NCBI GenBank assembly: GCA_027604005.1
Contig: JADGJT010000004.1
Location: 1-64,000, forward strand
DNA length: 64,000 nucleotides
Source: Dinochytrium kinnereticum
Taxonomy: Eukaryota > Chytridiomycota > Chytridiomycetes > Chytridiales > Chytridiaceae
Reading direction: 5' to 3'
The notes below the pieces were generated by a model that worked only from the letters and a program-made list of their open reading frames with translations, was not told where the DNA came from and made no database searches. Positions 41,298-54,273 of the stretch are shown here, in pieces. Numbering within the stretch: the stretch's first letter is position 1; every line of letters begins with the position of its first letter. Both the position numbers and the translations under genes were made by a program.

Positions 41298-42298
41298 ATG
41301 TTCAAAGCCTATGATCGCATCCTCAAGAGACGTCCAGTCCTCACCCAAGCCTTATCAACAGGCGTGCTCTTCATTTTCGGGGACTTGATCGCACAGCAAG
41401 GAATCGAAAAGAAAGGCGTTGAAAAGCATGATCTGGTTCGAACCGCCCGACTCGCTGCGTTCGGGACATGTGTTGCGGTAAAGATTGAATGCAAGGCGGC
41501 CTTGAGATACTTATCAGAGGCTTTTTTTGAAAGGGCCCTTCCATCGCACTTTGGTACCCATTTCTTCAGAAAAGCGTGACGCTGACTTCGCCGTTTGCTG
41601 GTGGGTGTTGGTTGATTTGGGATGCTTGGTTTCTTTGGTTTGACGACTGAGTCTTTCATCGATGAAGCGTTATCGGCACGAGTTTTGCTTGATCAGGTGA
41701 GGCTTTTAGGATATTTTTTTACTGCATTCAGGTTAATTGTATTAACTAGGTTGTTTTTGCCCCGACATTCATTGGTAAGAGTGGTTCCCGTTTGTGATTC
41801 TTGTGGTTGTGGAATCCCTGATGCTGTAAATACCTTGCAGCCGTTTTCTTTTCATTCAATGGCTTTATGGAGGGGAAGAATGTTGAACAAGTTAAAGACA
41901 AGTTGGAAAAGGTGCGATTGGTCTTTTTCGTTTTGGTTTTTAACTTTAATGCCTGATTGAAAGGGGTATCTCACTGCTCTGTACAATAACTGGAAACTCT
42001 GGTAAGATCTTTGACTTGAAGAGTTAGTTACCGTCTCATTATGCTTATAAATATTCAGGCCTGCAGTTCAGTTTGCCAACTTTGCCCTAGTTCCTGTGCT
42101 TTACCGTAGTCTTGTTGTAGTATGTTTTTTTGTGTTTTTCTTTCTTTCTTTTTGGTGATGTCTAATTCCCGCCATTCCATGAATCTATTATCAAACACAC
42201 TCGCTGTATTTAAGAATACGGTGGCTACAGGATGGAACACGTATCTCTCTGTTGTGAATGCCGAGATTGAAAAGAACCACAGGATCCCGACCTCTTAG
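41298..42298 (+). CDS. SYM1: Mpv17/PMP22 family membrane protein (Sym1-like)
   Basis: Mpv17/Sym1 are four-helix proteins of the mitochondrial inner membrane or peroxisome, needed for metabolite balance and mtDNA upkeep. Eight small exons fit: 41298-41477, 41534-41600, 41668-41696, 41750-41774, 41841-41911, 41964-42001, 42059-42119 and 42215-42298, giving 184 residues (usual 170-200). Family motifs appear in order: YDRILKRRPVLTQALSTG, GDLIAQQ, TARLAAFGT, GPSIALWYPFL, RVLLDQVVFAPTFIG, FFSFNGFMEG, LYNNWKLWPAVQFANFALVP and WNTYLSVV. Exons of 25, 29 and 38 bases explain why no single long frame is visible. The exon 2/3 junction and last junction rest on phase and homology. Confidence 0.88.
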
Positions 42299-42647
42299 AA
42301 TGTCATTACTGCAGCCTACCAACACCTTGCTCATTATAAAGTCTATTCAACATCATATATATAAGTAATCTTCTGTTATATCTCTATGCATGACCACTTG
42401 CATATTCTTGCGAAAGGCCATCATCCTCTATGCCATTGATTGTGACCTTGAGACAATGATCTGTCACACCTCTTCTTTGAAGACAATTTCTCACCACAAT
42501 GGCATTCAACCCATGCAACCTGAACAAACGGGCCTTGTTCAGGAATGCACACTCCGTCCTGCTTCCCGATTTTCACCTTCAAGCGAAAGGACTGAATAGG
42601 TCTCCTGCATCTATTGCATCTTGCTGAACAACCGTCAATAGAGAAGC
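42299..42647. other. intergenic, EML promoter
   Basis: No coding sequence is supported in these 349 bases. A TATATATA run lies near 42355-42362. Confidence 0.45.
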
Positions 42648-45600
42648 ATGCGTCAACAACGCTCTGCTTCCGCCGGCCCAAATGTGGAGGCGTATGGTAG
42701 GTTCTTTTCATCAAGTGTGGAATGGCTGTCTGGTTCTTATCTTAAGAAGCGATCTGCCTCTTTACTCAACATAAGTTTTTTTCTCCCGACTTGCACCGTG
42801 TCCTGTAGGCGGTCATAAAGATCCCCATAAAGATAGTCACAGGGATAGAGACAGTCACAAGGAGAGAGACAGTCAAAGGGAGAGGGACGGTCAAAAGGAG
42901 AGGGACGGCCACAAAGATCGAGACACCCGCAGAGACAGCGGTCATAAGGATGGCTTCTTTCAAAAGTTTGAACAGAAAGTTGAGAGCCTTTTCCATGGCG
43001 GGAAGGGTCATAACAATAGCTCGAGAAGAGCACCGGGCGCCTCTCCCAACATTTCAAAAAGTCACGGAGGGGGAAAGCATGATCATCACGCCTACGACAG
43101 CGATGGAGGCCACAGAGACGATGGCAGAAGTAAGTCTGGAAGTGGTGGAGACTTTGGGAGTGATGATAGGCATAAATCGAGTGGTGGTGGCGGTGGTGGC
43201 GGGAAGTGGAATTCCAAGTTGATTAATGGGATGGTGATGCTCAGCGTTGAAGTGAATAATGGGTCAGAATTTCCAAAGAGAATTGCAGTGAAGAGGGATA
43301 CGATCAAGGTGACGGCGTTTGATGTGGCTACCCCCGGTTCGACCAAAGTTCGAATATTTACCGCGCCTGTGTCGGAACTTGTTAGAGAGCTTTCACACGA
43401 TTTTGGTGAGGAATTGGATTGGTTTTCATCTACTCATTAGATTATATGTCTGACTTATTTTTCCTGCAGTTGATTATAATTGCTTCTTCCGCGCTCTTCC
43501 TGATACGCACGAGCCTCTTGGGACAGTAAAGGAGCTTCGCAGTGGGAAGGACAAGGCGTCGGTTCAGCTTACTCCGAGCCTTGAATTAGAGAATGTTTAC
43601 TCTGCGGCTATTATACTGGTATGAGAAACGTTTTGTGACTTTCTTGAAATAATTTTTAGCTTGCTTCTAACTACTAAAACTTATTACTAGAATAAAGATG
43701 GAAGATTGAAGGGTGGGAAAGAAAAGGCCGACGATTCTCGTTCTGAAGGGATTTCTTCCCCGTTAAAGAGTAAACTTCCGTCGGACCACAAGAAGCCAGG
43801 TCCTATGTCACGGCGTAAGTCATAGTTATTTGCAAATATTAAGTTTGGTCTGATTATTTGACCCCATCTACGGCAGTCGACGACCTCGATCGACACTCAG
43901 ACAGTGGATCTGTTACCAGCGATGCTTCCCGTGGCCGTCAGCGACGAAAACCATCATCTGACGACGACCGCAAATCCACCACATCCCACAAGTCGAAAGG
44001 GAATCATACCGATTTGGAGGTTGTCGGTACATCTTTCTCAAAGGCGGGAGGATCCAGTCGACATGACGAACCCCGAACCCCATCCAATATGTCGAAACAG
44101 CACAGCTTCGTCTCCGATGACGGTGACGGCTTCCCTCGGAATCACTCTCCTAATAAAAAGGGCTCTAGCGATGGCTTTGGTCGACAGGACAGTTTTAAGG
44201 ATGATAAGCATTCGAGAAAGTCGTCACCCAGCCGTCACGGCTTTGACGAGGACGATAACCACTCTCGAAAGTCCTCTACCTCGCCTAGAAAGAGCTCTGG
44301 CAGTGGCCATGGGGATAGACACCAGGATGACAACCGCTCTGAGAGCTCCCAGCGAAGAAACAACAGCGATAGAAACGATAGCCGACATTCATCAAATTCC
44401 CCTACTCGCAAGTCATCCAGCAAAAGTTATGATGAGGAAAGCTTTTTCAAGTCTTACGATAATGACGACGAGGATCGGGGTGGCTTTGCCGGTGGTAAGG
44501 ATTCTGGGTCTTCTAAGCACAGAACACGTGGGATGAGTAGCGGCCCTAGTTATCACGGGGAGGATGAAGTAGACGAGGATGACCGACAGAGTGAATTTGG
44601 CAGTGAAGAGGAAGGAGATGGGCACGGGACAAGGTCTTTAGGTAAAAATTTCAGAATAAGACTTTGATTTGGAAAGCTGATATATAAATGCTTGGTTTTG
44701 ATAGGTGCTAAAAAGCCAAAATCCGCCTTCAGGACCGCCCAGCGCTTTTCGGTATAAAATTATATTAAATTCTAAGTTTCGCGATATTTATTGCTTTGAC
44801 TTCTTTACATTTTAAAGGCGAACCGTCCCTGGGCTGGAGCGATTGTTGCCCCTAGTAACGCTCAACCAATACGAGGAGACCTGCCGAAGGAAGAGCTGGT
44901 CCTAGAATACGTACACGGTATGCTGGATGCTTTACAACGAATACTAATCGATCTACAGGCTACAGAATGCGCGATGTTAATAATAATGCATACTACATAG
45001 CACCAGGAGTCATCACCTTCCCGGCTGGATCAGTTGGTGTGGTTATGGATATCAAATCGAACAGGCAGCGTTTCTTCCAGGGCAGGCACAAGGAAGATGT
45101 TACTGCTATCACAATTCATCCGTCTAAGCGCCTCGTGGCGACAGGAGATATTGTTTCGCATAACAACGGCACTTTTATTTACATTTGGGACCCTCAAAGC
45201 CCGGAAGACACCAGCCGGCAAGTGCAAATCCGAGTCGGGGAAAAGAAGCTCGCAAGGGGTATTGCCGATCTTCAATTCTCCCCCGACGGTGAATATCTCG
45301 TGGCCACTGGTATGGATGACGATCACACAGTCTACCTATATGAATGGAAGAAGGGCGGAAAGCTCATTGGCAAAGAAAAGGGACACACAGATGCGGTAAA
45401 GCCTTGCGAGAGAAATCTCAGAATCTAAACTGTCTATTTATCAGATTTTTGGAATATCTTTCAATCCAAAGAACTCGTCAGAGTTCGTCACATTCGGTGT
45501 TAAGCATCTTAAGCACTGGACGGTTGATAAATCTGGACAAATGAAGGCTGAGAGGGGTATCTTCGGATCTCGAAAGGTATCCTCGATAATCTGCTGCACC

Positions 45601-47463
45601 TACCTTCCAAACAATACTTTTGTCACCGGGGCTCACGGGGGAGAGCTGATATTCTGGAATCGCAATCAAGTTATTAATATTGTTGAGCAAGTCCACAGTG
45701 TAAGTTACCGGCGGCGACGCCTTACCTTTTCTTTCCCCAGAATTTAACGAAAAATGTTTACAAAAATCATGCAGGGTGGAATCTACTCGGTATACTTTGA
45801 CAGGGATATAGGCTTGATCACTGGTGGAAAAGATGGTGCAATCATTGTCCACGACCCAAGATCAATGGATACTATTGATAAGTTACAGCTTCCATCCGGT
45901 GTACGCTCAATCGACGTATGCGATGGAGATTTACTAGTTGGCTTAGAAGATTCCGTTCTCGCAGAGGTGAGGGGATTAGGAGACAGGAGGAGCGAGAAGA
46001 AAGTCAGGAAGATTCTTGAGGTTCGTATTTAAATCTTAATGTTGGATTGGTTTAATTTTCTTTCTATTTCAATAGGGTCACTCAGCACTAAAGTAATTTC
46101 CGCGTTCCTTTGCTTGAGTTTTTAACTTTTCTTATTAAAAGGGGAGAAGAGCTTTGGGGATGTGCCACTGATCCTAACGATAACAATATCTTCATCACGT
46201 CTGGAGATGACTCAACTGTTTTCAAAAGAAGTATCGACTCCTGTAAAACGGTTAGTACAAGTCAGTCGTTAAATCAATGAATCAGAACGAAGCCCCCCCC
46301 CCGCCCCACCCCCCTACCCCCGTAATACTGAACTAAAATTTTAAAAAAGCTTGCGTCAAGGAGACTTGAAGGAAAGCTACGGGCAATTAACTTTAGCCCA
46401 GACTCGAAATATGTGGCAGTCGGAAACGATAATGGAGATGTAGGGAGATTGCTCTATTACTAAAGGGAAGACTTACCAAGATCTTTAGATTTATATATTA
46501 AAATCCTCAGATTTATCCCCCGTTCACTTCGAGAAGTATCAAAAGCCAAAGGGATGTAATACCAAGATACATGCCATTGAAGTAGTTCGTTTCTCTCCGA
46601 ATGGAAGGTATTTAGCCGTAGGTGGGCACGATCATTTGGTCTACGTGTACGAAATGGGAAACAAGTTCAAGAGAGTTGTTATATTTAAGGTGAACTTATT
46701 TTATTCCAACACAATTCTTATAAGAATACAATTTTTAGGGTCATTCAAGCTTTGTAACCCATTTGGATTGGACATCAGACTCGAATTTCATCCAAACCAC
46801 CAGCGGTGACTATGAGCTTCTATTCTGTAAGTCTTAATTAGCGCAGTGTTTCATAAAGAAGAATACTTACATAAGAATTCAGGGAATGTTTCATCTGGAA
46901 AACAAGCTGGTAGTGCATCCTCCTTGAAAGACGCAGAGTGGGCCACATTCTCTTGCGTCCTCGGCTGGCCAGTTCAAGGAATCTGGGAAAAAGGCATGGA
47001 AGGTGATGATGTTAATTCTGTGGATCGCCATCCCGATCAAGCATGTCTCGCCTCTGGGGATGACTTCTTTAACGTTAGACTGCACTCGTACCCCGCAGCC
47101 AAAGAAGGAGTAAGAGCCTCCGTTTCCTTACATTTTCCTTCTAACACGATGATAGATGCCCTATAAAAAATACCTCGCGCATGGATCTCATGTTACAAAG
47201 GTCCGATTCACATGTCGTGGAGACCGCTTGATTTCAACGGGAGGCATGGATGGATGTACCTTCTTGGTTAGGAGCCTTCCGCAAATCCACATGGTTTTGA
47301 ATTCGTTCCCTAACTTTTTTCCCCCTCACAGTGGCGCGTTGAAGGAGGCTCAGGACGCAGTTCAAGGCCCTCCCGAAACCAAGAGCACGACAGCAGCCGG
47401 TCTGATGACGAAGATGACCGTTACTCTGATGCTGGATCCCAAGGCGGCTACCGCTCCGATTGA
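42648..47463 (+). CDS. EML-type microtubule-associated protein (HELP and WD40)
   Basis: EML proteins bind microtubules through tandem beta-propellers and are common in ciliated organisms. Eighteen exons: 42648-42696, 42809-43405, 43470-43618, 43691-43814, 43877-44641, 44705-44751, 44818-44917, 44959-45395, 45445-45699, 45775-46020, 46076-46092, 46142-46250, 46350-46439, 46511-46689, 46739-46826, 46883-47109, 47156-47266 and 47332-47463, about 1,240 residues. The N-terminus carries an HKD/RD-rich run (about 18-55). Residues about 150-260 form a globular unit of unknown type. A basic, serine-rich linker follows. The HELP motif (NRPWAGAIVAPS, YVHGYRMRD, about 578-625) opens the propellers; WD repeats include RFSPNGRYLAVGGHDHLVYV and HLDWTSDSNFIQTTSGDYEL. 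The tail is S/R/D-rich. The frame breaks by one base at a C5 run (46517-46521); an extra C restores it. Confidence 0.85.
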
Positions 47464-47686
47464 TGAGACTGCCACCACCTCAATCTCATCTTTCTTCTCC
47501 AAATTCCCCTCTCTGTAGCAAAGTGACTTTTGTTTTTAAAGATGTTCTTTTTTTGATACCTCAGTGCACCCCTTAATAGACGTTATTGAACGCGGTCGCG
47601 TTTGATAAATCTCCGTGAATTGCTCTTGTCACACCCTCTTTTTTTTTTCGCACTTCCGCAGAAAATCCATTGCCAAAGAATCCATC

Positions 47687-48345
47687 ATGGAGAACGACAA
47701 GGGACAGGTGCGTTGAGTGAGCGCTGCTGCATGGATGGCGCTGGGGGACCTCTGCAGGATGGATCCTGAGTGTATTCGACTTATGAATAGGTGACGGTGC
47801 TGGAGTGGGTCTTTGGCGGATTGGGAAGGGGGGGGGGGGTGTGGCTTGGTTACATAGGCTGGATTCTGGATTCTGCAATCAAAGCTTGGATCTAACCGAT
47901 GCCTCCCCACACACACCACCCAGATCGTCGACCTTTACATCCCCAGGAAGTGGTGAGTGACCATAGTATTGCTTACTGAACCACTGCCTTGAGTGTTTGA
48001 TTGAGCTGGACATCAGGACTCACATTTTCGTCTCTCTATCCTTCTCCTCAGCTCCGCCACTGGCCGTTTGATCACCGCCAAGGACCATGCCTCGGTTCAG
48101 ATCAACGTTGGTGAGGTGAACGCCAACGGTGTCTACACCGGTCAGTCCAAGACCTACGCTTTCTCTGGTTACGTCAGGTCTCTTGGAGAGTCGGACGACT
48201 CCCTCAACCGCCTTTCGACCCAGGACGGTTACCTCAAGAAGTAAGTTTCATCACTTGGGCCGCGGGCTTAATTGATGCTCGATGCTTTTTGAAATTAACG
48301 TTTCGCCTTGTTTTGAATCGCAGCGTCTGGTCCTACAGCAAGTAA
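47687..48345 (+). CDS. RPS21: 40S ribosomal protein S21 (eS21)
   Basis: This is a small-subunit ribosomal protein. Four exons (47687-47707, 47924-47952, 48052-48240, 48324-48345) give 86 residues, the usual length of 81-87. The sequence starts [20 protein letters not shown], continues [19 protein letters not shown] and has [20 protein letters not shown]. All match eS21. An AATAAA at 48477-48482 fits as the polyadenylation signal. Confidence 0.96.
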
Positions 48346-48805
48346 AGGAATTATCCTAACACCTGCCCACCATCAATCGACAGTTCCATGATGCCTTCGA
48401 CAGCTTCTACGTCCAATTTGGCCGCACTGCAGCCATTTCGGGATTGAACTGTTAAACTCAAGCTGCTCATGTCCAAAATAAAACCAAAGCTTTTTGATAT
48501 CTTCAACCTTTTTTTTTTCTTTTGGTTTCATTCAAAGACAAAAGATTATACAGGGAAGCCCCTCTCACATCGCCGTTGACTTGCCATAAGTCTCAGCAAT
48601 GCGAGGGCAATAAGATGCAACCACTTATTGAAGCAAACCAGTAGGCATGCATAATCCAAAACCACGGGGCATAAAAAAAGACCACAAGAAAGGTGTGAGC
48701 AAAACAATGGTTGGTGGTGGTGAAAAGGAGGGGGAAGGTCGTGGACGGATAGGAAATAAAACAAAACTCCCAACAACAAGAAATATGACAAGAATAAAAA
48801 ACACA
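48346..48805. other. convergent 3' region
   Basis: RPS21 and SIN3 converge here. It holds the RPS21 polyadenylation signal (48477-48482) and a T-run at 48508-48518. No gene is seen. Confidence 0.5.
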
Positions 48806-51800
48806 TCAGCCGTCCACAGCCATAGGATCTGCTTCCTTCGGATCCTCCTTGTCCGCAGGCGTCGCCAAAGAGTTGCCCTCCCGAGCCACAACCTCTTCCT
48901 CAACCCCATTTTCCTTCCCGGCTTCCACCGTAGCATTCACATCCCCTGTCGCAACCTCCGTCTCGGCACCTTTCTCGACAACCATTGCGTCTCCCGCGCC
49001 CTCTTTAACCTCGCTGGCAGCCTCGACTACCTCCTCTTTTGGAGGAATCTCGGCCGCATCCTTCTTCTCCGACCCTGATGGCTTAACCACAGACTCATCA
49101 ACAGCCATTGCAGAAGCCTCCAGGGCAGCCGCCTCCTCCTCTTCAGCCTCCAGCTCCCTCCCTCGCTCCTCAATCCAAGCCCTAAACCTTGCCACGTTAC
49201 TCTCAGCAGCGGCCTTCCTCGCTTCCAAGACAGCTGGCTTCACTGGCGGCCTCTTACGTCGGAAGTAATCCTCAGTGTTTTCCACAAAAAAGATCTTGTA
49301 CGTGTTTAAACAAATCTTGAGTTCAAGCCCGCTTCGCGTCTCCACGTCGGTCGGGGGTTCTTCGGGGACCTTTGCAGGGAGATTTCGTCGGAGGAATGGA
49401 CCCGACCGGTGCTTGAGCCTAACACCTTCAGTCGTCGAAAGCTGTATAAAGTGGTCGACGTACAGGGACCACTTTTCTTCCGAAGATATCGAATCGTCCA
49501 CGATCGAATCTTCCTTGTTCAGCAGCTGGATGGTGAGGGCGCTATCGCGGACGTACTAAACAACATGGGTGAGCAATCACATGACGAACAGGAGCTAATA
49601 GCAAACTTACGTATTCTAATCGGTATACATTCTCGTCCTGAATCAACCCCTCGGCGCTCAACCGATAAATAGCCTCCTGCCTCGAACTCGTCGACGGCTT
49701 ATCCCTATCCTTAACATAAAGCGACACAAGATCATGCACCTTCTGATCAGTCTGAATCGCCTGAATCTGCTTAACAACAGATTGAATGAGCTTGTCAACC
49801 GTGAACATAAGGTATCCGGACGTCCCAAAGAGGGCACGGCAACGGTCCTCAAACTCCTGTGTCTCCAACTTGCCATCAAAAAGGTCATGGATGGCTCTCA
49901 ACAGACCAGAATACCGGTCTTTAACATTCGGAATGATGGCGTCCGGAGCTGGTTCCTTGCTTTGAATGCCTAGATCAACAGCAGTGGGGTTTAAGGTCTC
50001 CGCGCGAGGGGGGTTATCAGCCAAAAATTGTGACATTTCCTTCATCTTCAGAAGCCTTGAGTACAGGACCTATAAAAGCGATGAAATATTTAAGCAATAG
50101 CAATCAACCTCTACACAATCAAAAAAAAGAAAAAAATTCAATTAAAATCTACCTGATATAATCTAAAGAAACAATAAAGGGTAGCATTCGCGTAACATGA
50201 GTACGTCATCCTCCGTCTCCTAGGACCCTTCTGTCCATTTTCATATCCAGCGAACCTTCCCCCCTTAGCATTCTCCTTTTTAACCGTCACGGAAGGAAGC
50301 TCGTCCCCACTAGCAGCAAGCGAAGTACTCTCCTCATTATCATCCGTCTGATCCCCGCTCCCCCTTTTGCTTCCAACAAGTCCACCAGCCTCGGCCCTAC
50401 GCATTAACAAATCCCTCCGCAGCCCAGTACCATTCCCAATATCACTCGTTCCATTTCCATTGACCGACGCAGTTTCCTCGCCATTACCGGTGCTCATGGC
50501 GTCGTCATTCTCAACATTAGACTCATTACCATCTTCAACGTCTCCATCTCCATCGTCATCACGAAGGTCATCAACCCCTTCAGAGAAAAAAAACCTTCGT
50601 ACAAAACTCGCAAGAAATTCTCCAATGCGGTCTTCGTCACTTTGGGAGATGCTCTGGGTGTTGGTCACTTGTCCCATGATGAGTCTTCTAACATCACGGA
50701 AGATCTCAGGATCCTTAAACCTCAACTCTAATTGATAGCGCGTGAGAGGGACGTTATCCTTAGCCGCACCGTGAGTAAGCAAAGCTTTGCGTTCTTTCTG
50801 CTCGCGGTAGATATTTTCGATCTCGGCTATGAGGGTTTTGGTCGACATGTTTTTCTTATCGTTAGCCTTGAAGGTTATCCCTTGGTGATCAAGGGCCTTG
50901 TAGTAGTTCTTTGCATCGATTTCCCGCCAAATCTTGTTCCAATCGCGCTGAGCTCGTTTCCATTCTTCATCCTTCTGCTTCAACCGCTTGAGAACAACGG
51001 GAACAGCAACAGCAGGGTTGTGGTGCAAAGCATCGATAACTTCCTGTCCCTTATCTTTATCATAAATCTTTTTAATCACCCGCTGGTAAATAATAGTCGA
51101 TTGCCCTACACAAACGAGGCATGCGATCAGCATAATTTTCTCAATAAACAAAGAAAAAGCCAAGAAAAACACACCTCCAAGCCCAAGAGGAAGTTTAAAC
51201 TTTGACTTCTCCTCGGGAGACATCGTCTGAATCTTCCGATACACCGGCTCTAAAAGTGCAATAGTGTGAAGATTCGCCTCTATGTTGATATCAAACTCGT
51301 AGCGCTCCTCCTCGCATTTATGAAGAGCCTCCTCGTACTGCGTCTTCTTATGGGCGATGAAACCAGTCTCGGAAACGTACTCGGGCTGGGAAATCCAGTC
51401 GTCGTTCAAGACTTCGCGTGCAATGTCATCTCGTCCAGAGCAAACAGATCGAGGAACCTGGTTGCAATCGATTTGATTCTGTAAGCAAAGAGATAAACAG
51501 ATATTGAAGTACTCACACTAGGTGGGAGAAGTCGGTAGCTATGCCCAACCTTTCGGCAAGTTCGGAGATCCACTTCAGGACGCTCGGCGGGAGTGTTAAC
51601 TAGAGCATGAGACCAAAATTTAGAATACAATACCAAAAGACAAAGTCTTAATACTAAGCACTCACAGATCACAACGTCCTCCTCATACTTCACAAACTTT
51701 TTGAACCAATCAAATAACTCGGGGGCCCTTGACAAAAACGGTTCAACCCTCTCAACAAGCGTCTTGGCATCAATAATTTCCTGGCTGAACAGATTCAGCA

Positions 51801-54273
51801 CCTTCAAAAACTCGTTGTAAGTGGCCTTATTCCCAATCGTCCTCTTGCATCTATCAATCCACTCCAGCTCCTCGATCGTATCAGGTCTAGGGAGGGAGGA
51901 CTGTGCAGCTGCTGCAGAAGCAGCTCCGCTGGCTTGTGAAATTCGATCACTACCCTGCATGGCGCCTTTGGATCGTTTTTTGCTTGGCGCAATTCCTACA
52001 GCGCCACTAGACGCTCCGGCCTGGGGTCCTCCGATAGTACCGGTCGCGGATCGCTTCGTGCCTTTCTTTCCTTGGGAGGAGACGCCAGGGCCAACCATTC
52101 CAGAGCTGGATCGACGGTCTCCTGTCGATTGCATGAAGTTTCCGATGGGTGGCATGCGGACGCCTGAAAAAGATTGGGATAGATAGATATTGTAAGTATC
52201 GCATTAAGTACAGATTTTTCAGACAAACGATAACTTTTTAAAATCATACCCGTAGACGCTCCACGGCCACCGGGGGCACCTCCACCGCCAGGAGCACTGG
52301 TGTCAGGCAGAAACTGCTTGAACTCATCCAATAAATCCGGAGCATTCTTGAAGAGCACTTGAACCTGGCTGTAGACCTTATTGTTTCAAAAAAAGAAAGC
52401 AAAGAGGTAAAAGGTAAGCTTACAAATCCCGTAAAGATGGTATTAAAAAGCTTCTTACCTCCTGAATAGGTCTTTGCTCCTTCTGATAAGTTTGAAGAAT
52501 CTCAAGAAATTGCTTGTACGTTTCAGGCTCGGCAGCAAATCGATTCTAAATTTAACAGAACGGCCAGAGATGAGTTAAAGTCTAAACTGTGGAAAAAATA
52601 AAAATAAAACACACACCTTAATCTTATTAACGTAGTTAATAGCATGGTTAAACTCCACAGGTGCTTTCCGACTCGGTGTAGACGCAGAAGGCACCGTAGC
52701 CCCCGCCGCGGATGCAACAGCAGCTGGCTGAGCAGGAGGTGTAGACCCCGACGAAACCGCCGCAGAAGCCGGAGGCGGTGGAGGTACGTAGTTAGGAGGA
52801 GGCGGAGGTCCCTGCTGGCCCGATCCAGTCTGCGAGGGCTGAGCTGCAGCCGCTGCAGCCACAGCCGCCGCAGCTTGAGCGCCAGAAGCTGCGATTGGCT
52901 GGGATTGCGAATGCGGAATGGAGTGATGCGCGGCTGTTGGGGGAGGGGGTCCATGAGGGTACGGAGGGGAGTGGGTAGGAGGTGCGCTACCTGATGAAGC
53001 TGGAGTTTGTACAGGTGCATAGACCGGCTGGGATCCAGTAGGAGGATAATAGACAGGGTGCGAAGGCCCGCCGCCGACAGAGCTCTAACAACAAAAACAG
53101 GAGGCGTTAGATAAGTGCCGCTCAAACCTATTATAAGACTCACCGCCCCGGTGTAGGATGCATTTGCCCCTCCCGCCTCTCCATGAATACCTGTTAAAGC
53201 CGTTTGAGGGGTCGTAACGCGGACCGGGTCTTTCGGGTTAGCTGGGGCCTCGAGACGGTATCCCGGGGGAAGGAAAGTATTGAAGCCGTTAATCAAGTTG
53301 GGGTAACCACGGAATAACGTCGATACACGTTCAATTACACCAGGAGTATCAATACTAGTTGTAAACATCAGTAACAATATCCACAAGAAGCCTTAGGATT
53401 TACTACAGGAACAAAAGAGCTTACGTTTGCGCTTTGAAATCCTTCATGATGTCTAAAAACTGATTGTACACATGCGGGAAATCCTGAAACTGGATCTTAA
53501 CTTGATCCAAATACGTCAAAGCATCCTTCACATTAAGCGGCCTCGCCTGATCATAAGCAGGTCCCGAGGGAGCTGCGCTAGTAATCGTTACCGTAGGATT
53601 AGAAGTCGGGGCAGACTGCACTAAATTCTGCGTCGTCGGTGCCTGCCCAATCGGATGATGCGAGGGAGGCTGCGACGGTGCCCCAGGACCAGACGGAGGC
53701 GGGGGAAGAGAGTTTTGCGCGTGCTGAATATGTTGTCCCATAGATGCGTGATGGCCGGCGTGAGGAGGGGGGTTGGACTGCATCATACTGTTTGCTGAAG
53801 GAAGCGGGGGTGGAGGCTGGGAGGCCTGCATGTGAGAAGGGGGTGGAGGACCATGTTGCATATGGGGTGGCTGCATCACAACATGACCGGCTTGCTGATG
53901 CGATGAAATTGGGGGAGGATGTCCTGCACCATTGTAATCTGAGTACATGCGGGGGTATTGATCAGAGTCTCGTGGCGGTGGTCCGTTGGGTCCATCACCC
54001 ATTCGACCGTAAGGGGGTCTAGAACGATAACAGTCAGGAAAATGCATTCGGGAAGAGGCTGGAAGAGGGGAGACAATCACTGACGCACTCTGGGCAACAA
54101 AAAAAAAAAAACGGGAGAAAGGCAAACAGGCGAATCACATACCCATACTGAGGAGGCCCATGAGCGCCATCATGAGGGTGTTGGTTCTGAGAGGGTGGGT
54201 ATTGCTGCTGCTGCATGTGTTGTTGAGGGGGAGGCGGAGCGTAATGCGGGTGGTCTGGAGGATTCCCGCTCAT
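48806..54273 (-). CDS. SIN3: transcriptional corepressor SIN3
   Basis: SIN3 is the scaffold of the Rpd3/HDAC histone deacetylase complex. Twelve exons join in phase: 54273-54143, 54018-53425, 53354-53144, 53084-52617, 52545-52459, 52376-52250, 52163-51666, 51599-51517, 51478-51175, 51105-50153, 50069-49611 and 49555-48806, or 1,554 residues. The N-terminus is P/Q/H-rich. PAH1 spans about 203-277 ([30 protein letters not shown]). PAH2 is at about 454-522 ([23 protein letters not shown]) and PAH3 at about 658-700 ([21 protein letters not shown]). The HDAC-interaction domain follows (about 712-830: [38 protein letters not shown]), then [19 protein letters not shown]. The Sin3 C-terminal domain ([18 protein letters not shown]) and an acidic tail close the protein. 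All expected domains are present. Confidence 0.95.
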
